This document shows, piece after piece, positions 1 to 7,196 of a DNA stretch of 7,196 nucleotides (its first letter is position 1; each line of letters starts with the position of its first letter). The stretch comes from Opitutaceae bacterium (GTDB lineage Bacteria > Verrucomicrobiota > Verrucomicrobiia > Opitutales > Opitutaceae). The translations under genes and the position numbers were made by a program. Below the pieces are notes generated by a model. That model did no database searches. It worked only from the letters and a program-made list of their open reading frames with translations, and was not told the DNA's origin. The stretch lies in NCBI GenBank assembly GCA_009919985.1, contig RGAX01000146.1, positions 1-7,196 of the forward strand, written 5' to 3'.

Positions 1-963
1 TTCAACCTCAACATCTCCGATCCTCACAAACCGTTCTACAACGAGGACGGTCAACCCGAGGTCAACAAACCGAGCCGCGTCTATAAGCCTGCCGAAATCA
101 CCGTGCCCGGCTTCCTCCCCGACGATCCAAAAATTCGCGAGGAGCTCGCTCTCTACTACTCCACCGTCCGCCGCGGCGACGACTCCCTCGGTGCAATTTT
201 CCGTGCGCTCCAGGAATCCGGTGAAGACGCCCGCACGCTGATCATTTTCCTCTCAGACCACGGCATGCCGCTGCCATTCGCAAAGACACAGCTCTACTTC
301 CAGAGCACTCGCACACCATTGATGGTGCGTTGGCCCGGCGTCACGAAACCCGCCACCGTCGACGACCGCCATCTCGTCTCCGCCGTCGACCTCCTGCCCA
401 CGCTGCTTGAGATCATCAGCGTGCCTGCCCCCGCCGGCTTCGATGGCCGCAGTTTCGCCCCCGTCCTCCGCGGTGAAACCCAGGCCGGCCGCGACTTCAT
501 CGTCGCCGAATACAACGAAAACTTCGAAGGCCATCGTCATCCGATGCGCTCGATCATCACGAGGGACTACGGCTATATTTTCAACCCGTGGTCCAACGGC
601 ACCCGCGTGATGACCACCGCCACCAAGGGCACCGCTACCTACCGACGCATAGTCGCACTCGCGAAAACCGATCCCGCCGTCGCCGCGCGCCTCGACCTCT
701 TCGAGCACCGCGTACCTGAAGAACTTTTCAACTACGCTACCGATCCCGACGCCCTGCAGAACCTCGTCGCCGATCCCGCCCACCGCGCCCCACGCGACAC
801 CCTCATCGCCAAACTCGACGCGTGGATGGTGCAAACGCGCGACCCGATGATTTCCGTCTTCCGCGCCCGCCATGACCTCGCCGCCCGTGAGGCCTACATG
901 AAAGCCGTTGTCGTCGAAGCCGACGAACGCAACAGGGCGAAACCAAAACGCGCCGACAAATAA
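1..963 (+). CDS. Sulfatase, heparan N-sulfatase (sulfamidase)-like, 5' truncated
   Basis: This is the C-terminal part (320 residues) of an alkaline-phosphatase-fold type I sulfatase, which hydrolyses sulfate esters or N-sulfates. The frame is open from base 1, so the true start and the catalytic Cys/Ser-x-Pro-x-Arg motif lie upstream; the GTG at 103 is only an internal valine. Visible landmarks are the active-site 'DPH' (His codon 25-27), 'VPGFLPDDP' followed by 'YYSTVRRGDDSLG', the metal-binding 'SDHG' (Asp codon 256-258), a basic 'FAKTQLY' (Lys codon 283-285), 'PLMVRWPG', 'HPMRSI' and a terminal 'ELFNYATDPDALQNL' plus 'TRDP'. From memory, their order and wording match human SGSH (DPH, YTTVGRMDQGVG, SDNG, PMRSV, ELYDRSRDPHETQNL, THDP). 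This supports the sulfamidase-like subfamily better than a generic arylsulfatase. The protein ends in a short basic tail. The gene lies 47 bp upstream of the TonB receptor, probably in one operon. True N-sulfatase activity is not proven, since bacterial relatives can prefer O-sulfated sugars. Confidence 0.92.
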   Translation, partial: FNLNISDPHKPFYNEDGQPEVNKPSRVYKPAEITVPGFLPDDPKIREELALYYSTVRRGDDSLGAIFRALQESGEDARTLIIFLSDHGMPLPFAKTQLYFQSTRTPLMVRWPGVTKPATVDDRHLVSAVDLLPTLLEIISVPAPAGFDGRSFAPVLRGETQAGRDFIVAEYNENFEGHRHPMRSIITRDYGYIFNPWSNGTRVMTTATKGTATYRRIVALAKTDPAVAARLDLFEHRVPEELFNYATDPDALQNLVADPAHRAPRDTLIAKLDAWMVQTRDPMISVFRARHDLAAREAYMKAVVVEADERNRAKPKRADK

Positions 964-1010
964 CCCCCTCCCGGATCCGCCCCCGCTGAAAACCCAAATC
1001 CTACCAGCCA

Positions 1011-4000
1011 ATGACTACAAAAATTATCCACCCCACCCGTTCCGCGAACCCTGCACCATCGGTGCCGGGCTTGCCCATAGGGTCGCCTGAGTTCCTGCGC
1101 TCCGGCGCCCAGCGCACGGTCGCGGCCCTCAGCCTGTGCGTCGTTGGTCTCCTCACCCTAGTGGCCAGCCCGCGCACCCTCGCACAGGCCACGGCCGCCC
1201 CGGCCGTCCCGGTACCGGCCGAGTCGGCGGTGAAAAAGCCCGCGGTAAAAGAAACGGACGACAAGGGTGTGCAGATATTGACCGAGTTCGTCGTCTCCGC
1301 CGACAAGCCTTACACCGACCGCAACGTCGATATTCCGCGTTCGATCGATGACGTGCAGCCCTACTACATTTTTAAGAGTGAGACTATTGAGGAGATCAAT
1401 TCGGCCGACGTAAACTCGTTCCTCAAGGATCAGCTCTCGATGAACACCTCCAGCTCGTCGAACAGCATCGTCCAGCCTGTGGCCGGCGGCAACGGCAACC
1501 TAATCAGCGACATCGACCTGCGCGGCATGGGTAGCTCCCGCACGCTCGTCTTGATCAACGGCCGCCGGGCGGCACCGGTGCAGAACCTGGCCGCCTTCGG
1601 TCAGGTGGACCTCAATACGATTCCGCTCAGCGCGATTGAACAGATCATCGTCCTGCCGGGCGGCGCGTCCGCAATTTACGGCGGCGCCGCCTCCGGTGGA
1701 GTGATCAACGTTGTCCTCAAGAAAAACTACAAGGGTGGCGCTGTCGCGATGACCTATGGCGACGTATTCCATGGTTCCTCCCGCACCCGGAGCGTCGACG
1801 CCACACTGGGCTTTTCCCTGGGAGCCAAGACCCACGTGATGCTTACGGCTAATTACAAGGACCGCACTCCGCTCACGATCGGCGACCGTCTCTACATCCG
1901 GGACTATGACGCCCGAGTAATGGCCAATGTCCCCAACGGCGCGACGGGCAGCCGCTGGACGGCCACCTCCCCTTATCCCGGGGCCACGCCCAATATCATC
2001 CTGAATCCAGCTGTGTTCAACGGTTTCACCAATCCGAGCACCGCCTCACTCCTCCTCAAGGACGGCACCTCGCTCAACTCGACCCGGACCTACATACCGG
2101 TCGGCGCCGGGCCCGGGGCGAACCTCTCCGCCGCGCTGGTCGCCAACGCTGGTAGCTTAAACTTTAACGCGGCGCCAACCCTTTACCGCGGCCTCAATTC
2201 CCCGCTGGGCAGCGCGCCGCTGAGCCGGGCCTTACGGGTTGCGGTCGACCGCGAACTGACCTCCCGCCTCCAGGCCTTCACGGAGGTCAGCTACTCGAAC
2301 AGTACGGGCAACAACTATGCCGACCCGTTCTCGGCAACCTACACCGTGCCGGGCAACGCGCCCACCAATCCCTTTCGCCAAAATGTCTTTATCAACTTCC
2401 CGCGCCTCACCAAAACACCGAACATTTCCACGAGCAAAACCCTTAACCTCTCGTTCGGCCTCGTGGCCAACATCGGGGCCGGCTGGCGCGGCCAGACCTC
2501 CTACACTTGGTCGCGCAGCTCCTTCTCCTACCGGGCGTTTCTCGACGATCCCACGGCAATGATCAACGACCTGAACAGCGGCGCCTTGAATCCGTTTGTC
2601 GATACCGTGGCCTTCCCCCTGAACGTCGCGGCCAACCTCGCCACCTACAATTATAGCGGTAACAGCCTAATGAATACCGTTGACCTGCATGCCTCGGGCC
2701 CCGTGCCGTTTCTGGGCGGGTTGACTCCCATCCTCACGATCGGCCTCGAGCATCGCAAGGAAGGCGGCGATGATCACACGGGCCGCCGCCAATTCCCGCG
2801 CACGCCCAGGTCGGACAACGACATCCTCTACTTTGGCCAGGCGCAGGCCGTGGACTCCGCGTATGCCGAGACCACGATCCCTTTCGTCAAAAAGGAGAAC
2901 GCCCGGACCATGCTGCGCGCCTTCGATTTGCAGCTTGCCGCCCGCGCAGAACTTTACCGCGCGGGCATCAGCACGGCCTCCCAGACCACCTTCCCGAACA
3001 ATCCCGCCGCCAACACCGCCAGCGGGGCTCTGGGTTACCATAAAGAACGGGAGATTTTCCAGGCGAGCCCGTTGGCCGGTTTGAAATACCAGCCGTTCAG
3101 GGAGCTGACCTTTCGCGCTTCCTATAACGAGGCGTTCGTCCCGCCGAGCATCGCTCAGCTCACCGGCGGCGGCGCGCAAGGCGTGGGGCCAGTGATTGTT
3201 GATTCCAAAACCGGCTCGAGTTACCGGGTCAATGTCGCCTCCGGCGGCAACCCGAACCTAAAACCCCAGACCTCGGCCACCCGCAGCCTGGGCGTGATTT
3301 GGGAGCCAAAATCGGAAATCATGAAGGGCTTTCGGTTCAATTTCGAGCGGTTCGAAATCCAGCAAAAGGACTCCATCGCCACACTGAGCGCGCAGGAGAT
3401 GGTCGACATCGAAGGTCTGCCCGGCGCGGCCGGACGGGTCGTCCGCAATCCCACGTCCAAGCTTATCACCGACCTCGATCTCACCGCCTTAAATTATGCC
3501 AAAAATGTCAGCAGCGGTTATGACGTGTCCGCCGCCTATCGGAAGAATACCTCCGTCGGCGTGTTTAACTTCAATGCAGGCGGCACAGTCATGCAGATCT
3601 ACGAGAGATCCACGGCGGGAGGAGAACTGGCGTCCTACTTGGGCTTCGTCAATCGCGGCGGTGTGGCCAAGTACAAAGCCAACGCCGGGTTGAATTGGTC
3701 GCGCCACGGTTGGAAGCTGAGCTGGAATACGATTTACTTCGGCAGCTATCAGCAAACCGGCGCGCCTGGCGATCCTCTTGGCGCAGCTCGGTTCGTCGTG
3801 ACGATGGGCGGGACAACAATCCCCGCTCAGCACAACCACAGCTTCCGCGCTAGCTACGACTTCGGCCGGAAGGAGGACCGCTCCCACCTGCTTGCCGGAA
3901 TGAGCGTCACGCTTGGTATTAACAATGTCTTCGACCGGGCACCGGCCTTCGACCCTTACTACGGCAACTTCATGACCAGCCCTTATATCTCCAAGGACGG

Positions 4001-4037
4001 CCGCGAATGGTGGCTGCGCGTAAAAAGAGTTTTTTGA
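1011..4037 (+). CDS. TonB-dependent outer-membrane receptor
   Basis: Complete 1008-residue receptor for energy-dependent uptake of a ligand across the outer membrane, driven by TonB-ExbBD. A hydrophobic signal segment at about 36-53 is followed by a likely cleavage after 'TLAQA' (residue 60) and a Pro/Ala-rich linker. A TonB-box-like stretch, 'VQILTEFVVSADKPY', covers 87-101. The plug spans about 105-240 and shows 'LRGMGSSRTLVLINGRR' and 'SAIEQIIVLPGGASAIYGGA'. The rest is a 22-strand-type barrel with the conserved 'YNEAFVPPS' (705-713) and 'NPNLKP' (747-752), ending in an aromatic-rich strand with terminal Phe ('WWLRVKRVF'). There is no N-terminal carboxypeptidase-like domain and no SusD partner nearby, so it is not a classical SusC. 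The sulfatases on both sides suggest a sulfated glycan ligand, but other cargo is possible. The ATG at 1011 gives an unusually long stretch before the hydrophobic core; in-frame GTG 1062 or TTG 1071 are alternative starts. No Shine-Dalgarno sequence is visible. Confidence 0.95.
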   Translation: MTTKIIHPTRSANPAPSVPGLPIGSPEFLRSGAQRTVAALSLCVVGLLTLVASPRTLAQATAAPAVPVPAESAVKKPAVKETDDKGVQILTEFVVSADKPYTDRNVDIPRSIDDVQPYYIFKSETIEEINSADVNSFLKDQLSMNTSSSSNSIVQPVAGGNGNLISDIDLRGMGSSRTLVLINGRRAAPVQNLAAFGQVDLNTIPLSAIEQIIVLPGGASAIYGGAASGGVINVVLKKNYKGGAVAMTYGDVFHGSSRTRSVDATLGFSLGAKTHVMLTANYKDRTPLTIGDRLYIRDYDARVMANVPNGATGSRWTATSPYPGATPNIILNPAVFNGFTNPSTASLLLKDGTSLNSTRTYIPVGAGPGANLSAALVANAGSLNFNAAPTLYRGLNSPLGSAPLSRALRVAVDRELTSRLQAFTEVSYSNSTGNNYADPFSATYTVPGNAPTNPFRQNVFINFPRLTKTPNISTSKTLNLSFGLVANIGAGWRGQTSYTWSRSSFSYRAFLDDPTAMINDLNSGALNPFVDTVAFPLNVAANLATYNYSGNSLMNTVDLHASGPVPFLGGLTPILTIGLEHRKEGGDDHTGRRQFPRTPRSDNDILYFGQAQAVDSAYAETTIPFVKKENARTMLRAFDLQLAARAELYRAGISTASQTTFPNNPAANTASGALGYHKEREIFQASPLAGLKYQPFRELTFRASYNEAFVPPSIAQLTGGGAQGVGPVIVDSKTGSSYRVNVASGGNPNLKPQTSATRSLGVIWEPKSEIMKGFRFNFERFEIQQKDSIATLSAQEMVDIEGLPGAAGRVVRNPTSKLITDLDLTALNYAKNVSSGYDVSAAYRKNTSVGVFNFNAGGTVMQIYERSTAGGELASYLGFVNRGGVAKYKANAGLNWSRHGWKLSWNTIYFGSYQQTGAPGDPLGAARFVVTMGGTTIPAQHNHSFRASYDFGRKEDRSHLLAGMSVTLGINNVFDRAPAFDPYYGNFMTSPYISKDGREWWLRVKRVF

Positions 4038-4085
4038 TCCCTATCGTCCTAAGTCGCGCCATCGAACCCTTAACCCTCCCCGATC

Positions 4086-5855
4086 ATGTCTCGTTTCCCT
4101 TGGCTTGTTCTGCTGCTCTGTTTTTCGGTTGCGGTCCCCCGCCCCGCGTACGCCGCCATTTCGGCGAAGCCGAATGTCCTCCTCGTACTTGTTGACGATC
4201 AGGGCTACGGCGATCTCTCCGTGCACGGCAACCCCGTGCTCAAGACCCCGCAGATGGACCGACTGCACTCGGAGAGTCTCCGCTTCACAGATTTTCATGT
4301 GGCCCCGATGTGCACGCCCACCCGCGGGCAGCTCATGACCGGCGTGGATGCCCTGCGTAACGGCGCGATGAACGTTAGCAGCGGCCGCACGAATCTGCGG
4401 CGCGATTTTCCGACGATGCCCGAAATATTCGCCGCCGGCGGCTACCGCACCGGAATGTTCGGCAAGTGGCACCTCGGCGATAACTACCCCTACCGCCCGC
4501 AGGACCGCGGTTTTCAGGAATCAATCTGGTATCAGTCCTCGAGCATCCCTTCCGCTGCCGGCTACTTTAACAACGACTACTTCGACGACGTCTACCAGCA
4601 CAACGGCTCCCCCAAGAAATACGAAGGCTACACCACCGATGTCTTCTTTCGTGAAGCACAGACGTGGATGAAGCAACAGGCCGAGCGTCACGAACCGTTC
4701 TTCTGTTACCTACCGCTCGCCGCCGCCCACGGTCCGTTCTTTGTCCCCGATCGCTACCGCGAACCTTACCGCCAGCAACCGCACCGCGTCGCCTCTTTCT
4801 TCGGCATGATTGCCAACATCGACGAGAACCTCGGTCGACTCGATGCGTTCCTGCGGGAAAACGGACTGCACGAAAATACCATTCTCATTTTCATGACCGA
4901 CAACGGCACGGCCACCGGCGACCCAGTCTTCAACGCCGGCATGCGCGATAAAAAAATCGGGCTCTACGACGGCGGGCATCGCGTGCCGTTTTTCATCCGC
5001 TGGCCCGCGGGAAAATTGCGCGCGGCCGGCGACGTCGCAGACCTGACGCAGGTGCAAGACGTTCTCCCCACCCTCCTCGAACTCTGCGACGTAGCGAAGC
5101 CCGCCGCGGCCAGATTCGATGGCACGAGCCTGGCCGGCCTCCTGCACGATCCCGCCGCAACGCTGCCCGATCGGAAACTCACGATTCAGTTTTCCCGCAT
5201 GAACGACTCGCGCCCAAAGCCGGGCGATGCCGTCGTGCTGTGGAAACGCTGGCGCCTCGTCGCCGACCAGGAACTCTATGATCTTGCGACCGATCCGGCG
5301 CAGGAGCGTAACGTGATCACGCAATTCCCGGATGTCGCGGCTGCCTTGCGCGACCACTATGCCACGTGGTGGGCCGGAGTCGAACCGCGCCTGCTCGAGA
5401 TCAGCCCGATCCACCTCGGTTCGGCCAGCGCCAATCCCGTCCAACTCTCCCCGTGCGATTGGGTGGATGTGTTCTTCGATCAACAGAACCAAGTGCGCGG
5501 AACGAAAAAGAACGGCGCGTGGTCGCTCTTCGTCGAACACGCCGGCGAGTACGAAATTTCTCTGCGCCGCTGGCCGATCGAAGCCGATGCGCCGATCACC
5601 GCGGCCATGCCCGCCTTCAAAGGGGTGGATGGTGGCTTTGCCGCCGGCGATGCCTTTCCCGTCGCAAGCGCCGATCTAAAAATCGGCGCGGAGCTGCGAC
5701 AGCAAGCCGTCACGGCCGAGGACAAGTCGGTGAACTTCCGTTTAACCTTGCCGCGCGGCCCGGTCGCCCTGCAAACGTGGTTTCGCGATTCCGCCGGCCT
5801 GGAAATCGCCGGCGCCTATTACGTCTACGTTCGAGCGCTACGTCCCGAAAAGTGA
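4086..5855 (+). CDS. Secreted arylsulfatase (type I, Cys-type) with C-terminal extension
   Basis: Complete 589-residue type I sulfatase. A Sec signal peptide covers about 1-23 (hydrophobic LVLLLCFSVAV, then 'AYA'), placing the enzyme in the periplasm or outside. The catalytic set is intact: metal-binding D37-D38 in 'VDDQGYGD', the formylglycine motif C76-T-P-T-R80 ('MCTPTRG', Cys codon 4311-4313), 'GKWHLG' with K127 and H129, H215 in 'AAHGP', D272-N273 in 'TDNG', and K290 before 'LYDGGHRVPFFIRWP'. C76 must be oxidised to formylglycine by a maturation enzyme not encoded here. The core ends near 'ELYDLATDP' (397-404). About 150 further residues form a probable beta-sandwich with 'GEYEISLRRWP' (488-497), a type of tail I associate with planctomycete and verrucomicrobial sulfatases. 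The substrate cannot be read from the sequence. It resembles N-acetylgalactosamine-6-sulfatase/arylsulfatase A-type enzymes and differs clearly from the upstream sulfatase. It lies 48 bp after the receptor gene, so co-transcription is likely. Confidence 0.95.
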   Translation: MSRFPWLVLLLCFSVAVPRPAYAAISAKPNVLLVLVDDQGYGDLSVHGNPVLKTPQMDRLHSESLRFTDFHVAPMCTPTRGQLMTGVDALRNGAMNVSSGRTNLRRDFPTMPEIFAAGGYRTGMFGKWHLGDNYPYRPQDRGFQESIWYQSSSIPSAAGYFNNDYFDDVYQHNGSPKKYEGYTTDVFFREAQTWMKQQAERHEPFFCYLPLAAAHGPFFVPDRYREPYRQQPHRVASFFGMIANIDENLGRLDAFLRENGLHENTILIFMTDNGTATGDPVFNAGMRDKKIGLYDGGHRVPFFIRWPAGKLRAAGDVADLTQVQDVLPTLLELCDVAKPAAARFDGTSLAGLLHDPAATLPDRKLTIQFSRMNDSRPKPGDAVVLWKRWRLVADQELYDLATDPAQERNVITQFPDVAAALRDHYATWWAGVEPRLLEISPIHLGSASANPVQLSPCDWVDVFFDQQNQVRGTKKNGAWSLFVEHAGEYEISLRRWPIEADAPITAAMPAFKGVDGGFAAGDAFPVASADLKIGAELRQQAVTAEDKSVNFRLTLPRGPVALQTWFRDSAGLEIAGAYYVYVRALRPEK

Positions 5856-5976
5856 TGCGCGCCAAGCAACCACCCCATTAAGCCTTACGCCCGCCCAAGC
5901 CCTTAGTATCTCAGGCCATAGTTCTCCCGTTCACTACCTTCCACGTCCTGCCACCCGCTTTCCCGAAATTCAGCAT
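5856..5976. other. 121-bp intergenic spacer, no recognised signal
   Basis: This is the longest non-coding gap in the window. It is pyrimidine-rich on the + strand. I see no GC-rich hairpin followed by a T-run, no clear -35/-10 pair and no tRNA- or riboswitch-like fold. It is long enough to hold a promoter for the downstream DUF6807 gene, whereas the other two gaps are only 47 and 48 bp, but nothing in it proves one. Confidence 0.4.
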
Positions 5977-7196
5977 ATGACTAATTCGAAATTCCGTCTC
6001 TACGTCGCCCTCTTCGCCGCAGCCCTATCCTCCGCCCACGCCGCCAATCTCACGCTGCGTCAGGACGCCGGCACGCACACGATCTCCGTGTATCGGGACA
6101 ACGTCGTCGAACCCATCCTCACACAGAACGCGAAACCCGATTTCCGCCCCTATCTGCACCCCATCGTCTCGCCCGACGGCAAGAGCGTACTCACCGAGTT
6201 CAGCCCCGGCCACCACAAGCACCAAACCGGCATCTACTGGGGCCTCACGCGCGTCAACGGTCGCGATTATTTCCACAATCCCACCAATGGCTACTGGCGC
6301 CGCGTATCCAGCGATATAATCGCCGAGCATGGCAACACGGTGAAATGGTCTACCGTCTACCACATGCTCGACGCCGCCGGCGAGCCGATCATGGCGGAGA
6401 CACAGACCTGGACCATGCGCGACAGCGGTGACCGTTACCTCCTCGATCTTGAATGGAAAGGCGAAGGCCTCGTCGATCTCACCGTCTCGAAATACGAGTA
6501 CGGCGGGCTCTTCGTCCGCATGCCATGGCGCGCCGGCATGGAGGGCGGTGTGGTCAACAGCAACCGCCAGCAGAACAATCGGGCCACCGGCGAGCGCGCG
6601 CTGTGGGTCGACATCGGCATCAAACTCGAAGGCCGCACCGATCAGGCACACATCGCCGTGTTCGATCATCCGAAAAACTCCGGCTACCCTCTCCCTTGGC
6701 GCGTCGACGGACAGATGGGCGTCGGTCCGAGCCGCGCCATTTCCGGCGACTGGTCCATCGCGAAGGGCAAGATCGAGACCATCCGTCACCAGCTCGTCGT
6801 CTACACCGGCGCACTCAACGACCTCAAGATGACCGAGGCCTGGAAGACCTATTCCGGCGAGACCAACGATGCCGTCCTCTGGCGCCTTGCCAAAGCCGAA
6901 GGCCTGAAGGCGACCTTCCTCACCGGCGAGCAAGCCGCCGCCAAAATGACCGTCCCCGCCGGCTTCGAAGCAAAACTCGCTGCCGCTGAGCCGATGATCA
7001 CCCAGCCGATGGCATTTTGCTGGGACGACCGCGGACGCTTGTGGGTCGCGGAAAATCGCGACTACGAAACCCGTAAGGCCGGCTTCGCCAACCACGGCGA
7101 CAGCCGCATTGTCATTCTCGAAGATACCGACGGCGACGGGAAATTCGACACGCGCAAAGTCTTCGTCGAGGGCATCCCGTTTCCCGCCGCCATCGC
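5977..7196 (+). CDS. Secreted DUF6807 (PmoA-like) / PVC-type dehydrogenase fusion, 3' truncated
   Basis: Open from the ATG at 5977 to the window edge (406 codons, no stop). A Sec signal peptide covers about 1-23 ('LYVALFAAALSSAHA', cleavage near HA-A). Residues about 25-290 match the DUF6807 family (once misnamed 'methane oxygenase PmoA'), with 'FRPYLHPIVSPDGKSV' (56-71), the His-rich 'HHKHQTGIYWG' (79-89) and 'VNGRDYFH' (93-100). A linker follows. From about 325 the sequence becomes the N-terminal part of the PVC 'membrane-bound dehydrogenase' propeller: 'VPAGFEAKLAAAEPMITQP', 'DDRGRLWVAENRDY' (350-363), and a calcium-type loop with D383, D385, D387 and D391. PVC proteins of this kind usually continue with propeller, HEAT and often a CxxCH haem domain, so the full protein probably exceeds 1000 residues. 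The reaction is unknown; a role in sugar metabolism is inferred from the sulfatase neighbours. There is no Shine-Dalgarno sequence. A long antisense frame over this region is only its shadow. Confidence 0.88.
   Translation, partial: MTNSKFRLYVALFAAALSSAHAANLTLRQDAGTHTISVYRDNVVEPILTQNAKPDFRPYLHPIVSPDGKSVLTEFSPGHHKHQTGIYWGLTRVNGRDYFHNPTNGYWRRVSSDIIAEHGNTVKWSTVYHMLDAAGEPIMAETQTWTMRDSGDRYLLDLEWKGEGLVDLTVSKYEYGGLFVRMPWRAGMEGGVVNSNRQQNNRATGERALWVDIGIKLEGRTDQAHIAVFDHPKNSGYPLPWRVDGQMGVGPSRAISGDWSIAKGKIETIRHQLVVYTGALNDLKMTEAWKTYSGETNDAVLWRLAKAEGLKATFLTGEQAAAKMTVPAGFEAKLAAAEPMITQPMAFCWDDRGRLWVAENRDYETRKAGFANHGDSRIVILEDTDGDGKFDTRKVFVEGIPFPAAI

Noticed and set aside
103..963. A complete short sulfatase starting at the GTG at 103.
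   Set aside because: The frame is open to base 1 and residues before 103 (including the active-site DPH) continue the family sequence, so this is a gene cut by the window edge rather than a short gene or pseudogene.
253..1011. 252-residue open frame on the minus strand opposite the first sulfatase.
   Set aside because: It mirrors a strongly supported sulfatase, is Gly/Val-rich without motifs, and runs across the intergenic gap; this is a codon-bias artefact.
4021..4060. Possible terminator at the AAAAAGAGTTTTTT stretch at the end of the receptor gene.
   Set aside because: The A-run and T-run could pair only as a short AT stem inside the coding end, without a GC-rich stem or a following T-tract; not a credible intrinsic terminator.
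4710..5540. 276-residue open frame on the minus strand opposite the arylsulfatase.
   Set aside because: No recognisable domain or signal; the + strand carries the full set of sulfatase catalytic motifs over the same bases.
5977..6850. Methane oxygenase (PmoA) function for the first domain of the fourth gene.
   Set aside because: The 'PmoA' label on this family is a historical misannotation. The protein has a cleaved signal peptide and no multi-pass membrane segments, unlike the true particulate methane monooxygenase subunit.
6025..7095. Long open frame on the minus strand (356 residues) opposite the DUF6807-PVC gene.
   Set aside because: The + strand frame has a signal peptide and recognisable conserved domains throughout. 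The antisense frame shows no family motifs and is low-complexity Gly/Ala/Val/Asp-rich, as expected from the complement of GC-rich codons.

Overview
The window is GC-rich (roughly 60-65%) and almost fully coding on the + strand. It carries four consecutive, co-directional genes, the first and last cut by the window edges. The best taxonomic guess is a member of the Verrucomicrobiota, probably close to Opitutaceae. Two observations support this: the style of the TonB-dependent receptor (a 'PRSIDDVQPYYIF' segment just before the plug), and the start of a PVC-type 'membrane-bound dehydrogenase' propeller domain, which is largely confined to Planctomycetes and Verrucomicrobia. This assignment comes from recalled family features, not from a database search.

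Layout: (1) 1-963, the C-terminal 320 residues of a type I sulfatase resembling heparan N-sulfatase (sulfamidase, SGSH). (2) 1011-4037, a complete 1008-residue TonB-dependent outer-membrane receptor. (3) 4086-5855, a complete 589-residue secreted arylsulfatase with an intact Cys-type formylglycine motif and an extra C-terminal beta-rich domain. (4) 5977 to the window end, the first 406 residues of a secreted protein. It begins with a DUF6807 ('PmoA-like') domain and continues in frame into the N-terminal part of a PVC-type dehydrogenase/beta-propeller domain. Gaps between genes are 47, 48 and 121 bp. None contains a convincing terminator, and none of the three visible start codons has a Shine-Dalgarno sequence.

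Working model (inference): this is part of a locus for using a sulfated glycan or glycoconjugate. The receptor imports an oligosaccharide or other ligand across the outer membrane. The two sulfatases, which belong to clearly different subfamilies, would remove different sulfate esters or N-sulfates in the periplasm or outside the cell. The DUF6807-PVC protein may act on the released sugar or a related compound, but its chemistry is not established. No glycoside hydrolase, SusD-like protein, regulator, sulfatase-maturation enzyme, RNA gene, mobile element or CRISPR array is visible. The most unusual item is the two-domain architecture of the fourth gene. I do not see a clearly new defence or mobile system here.
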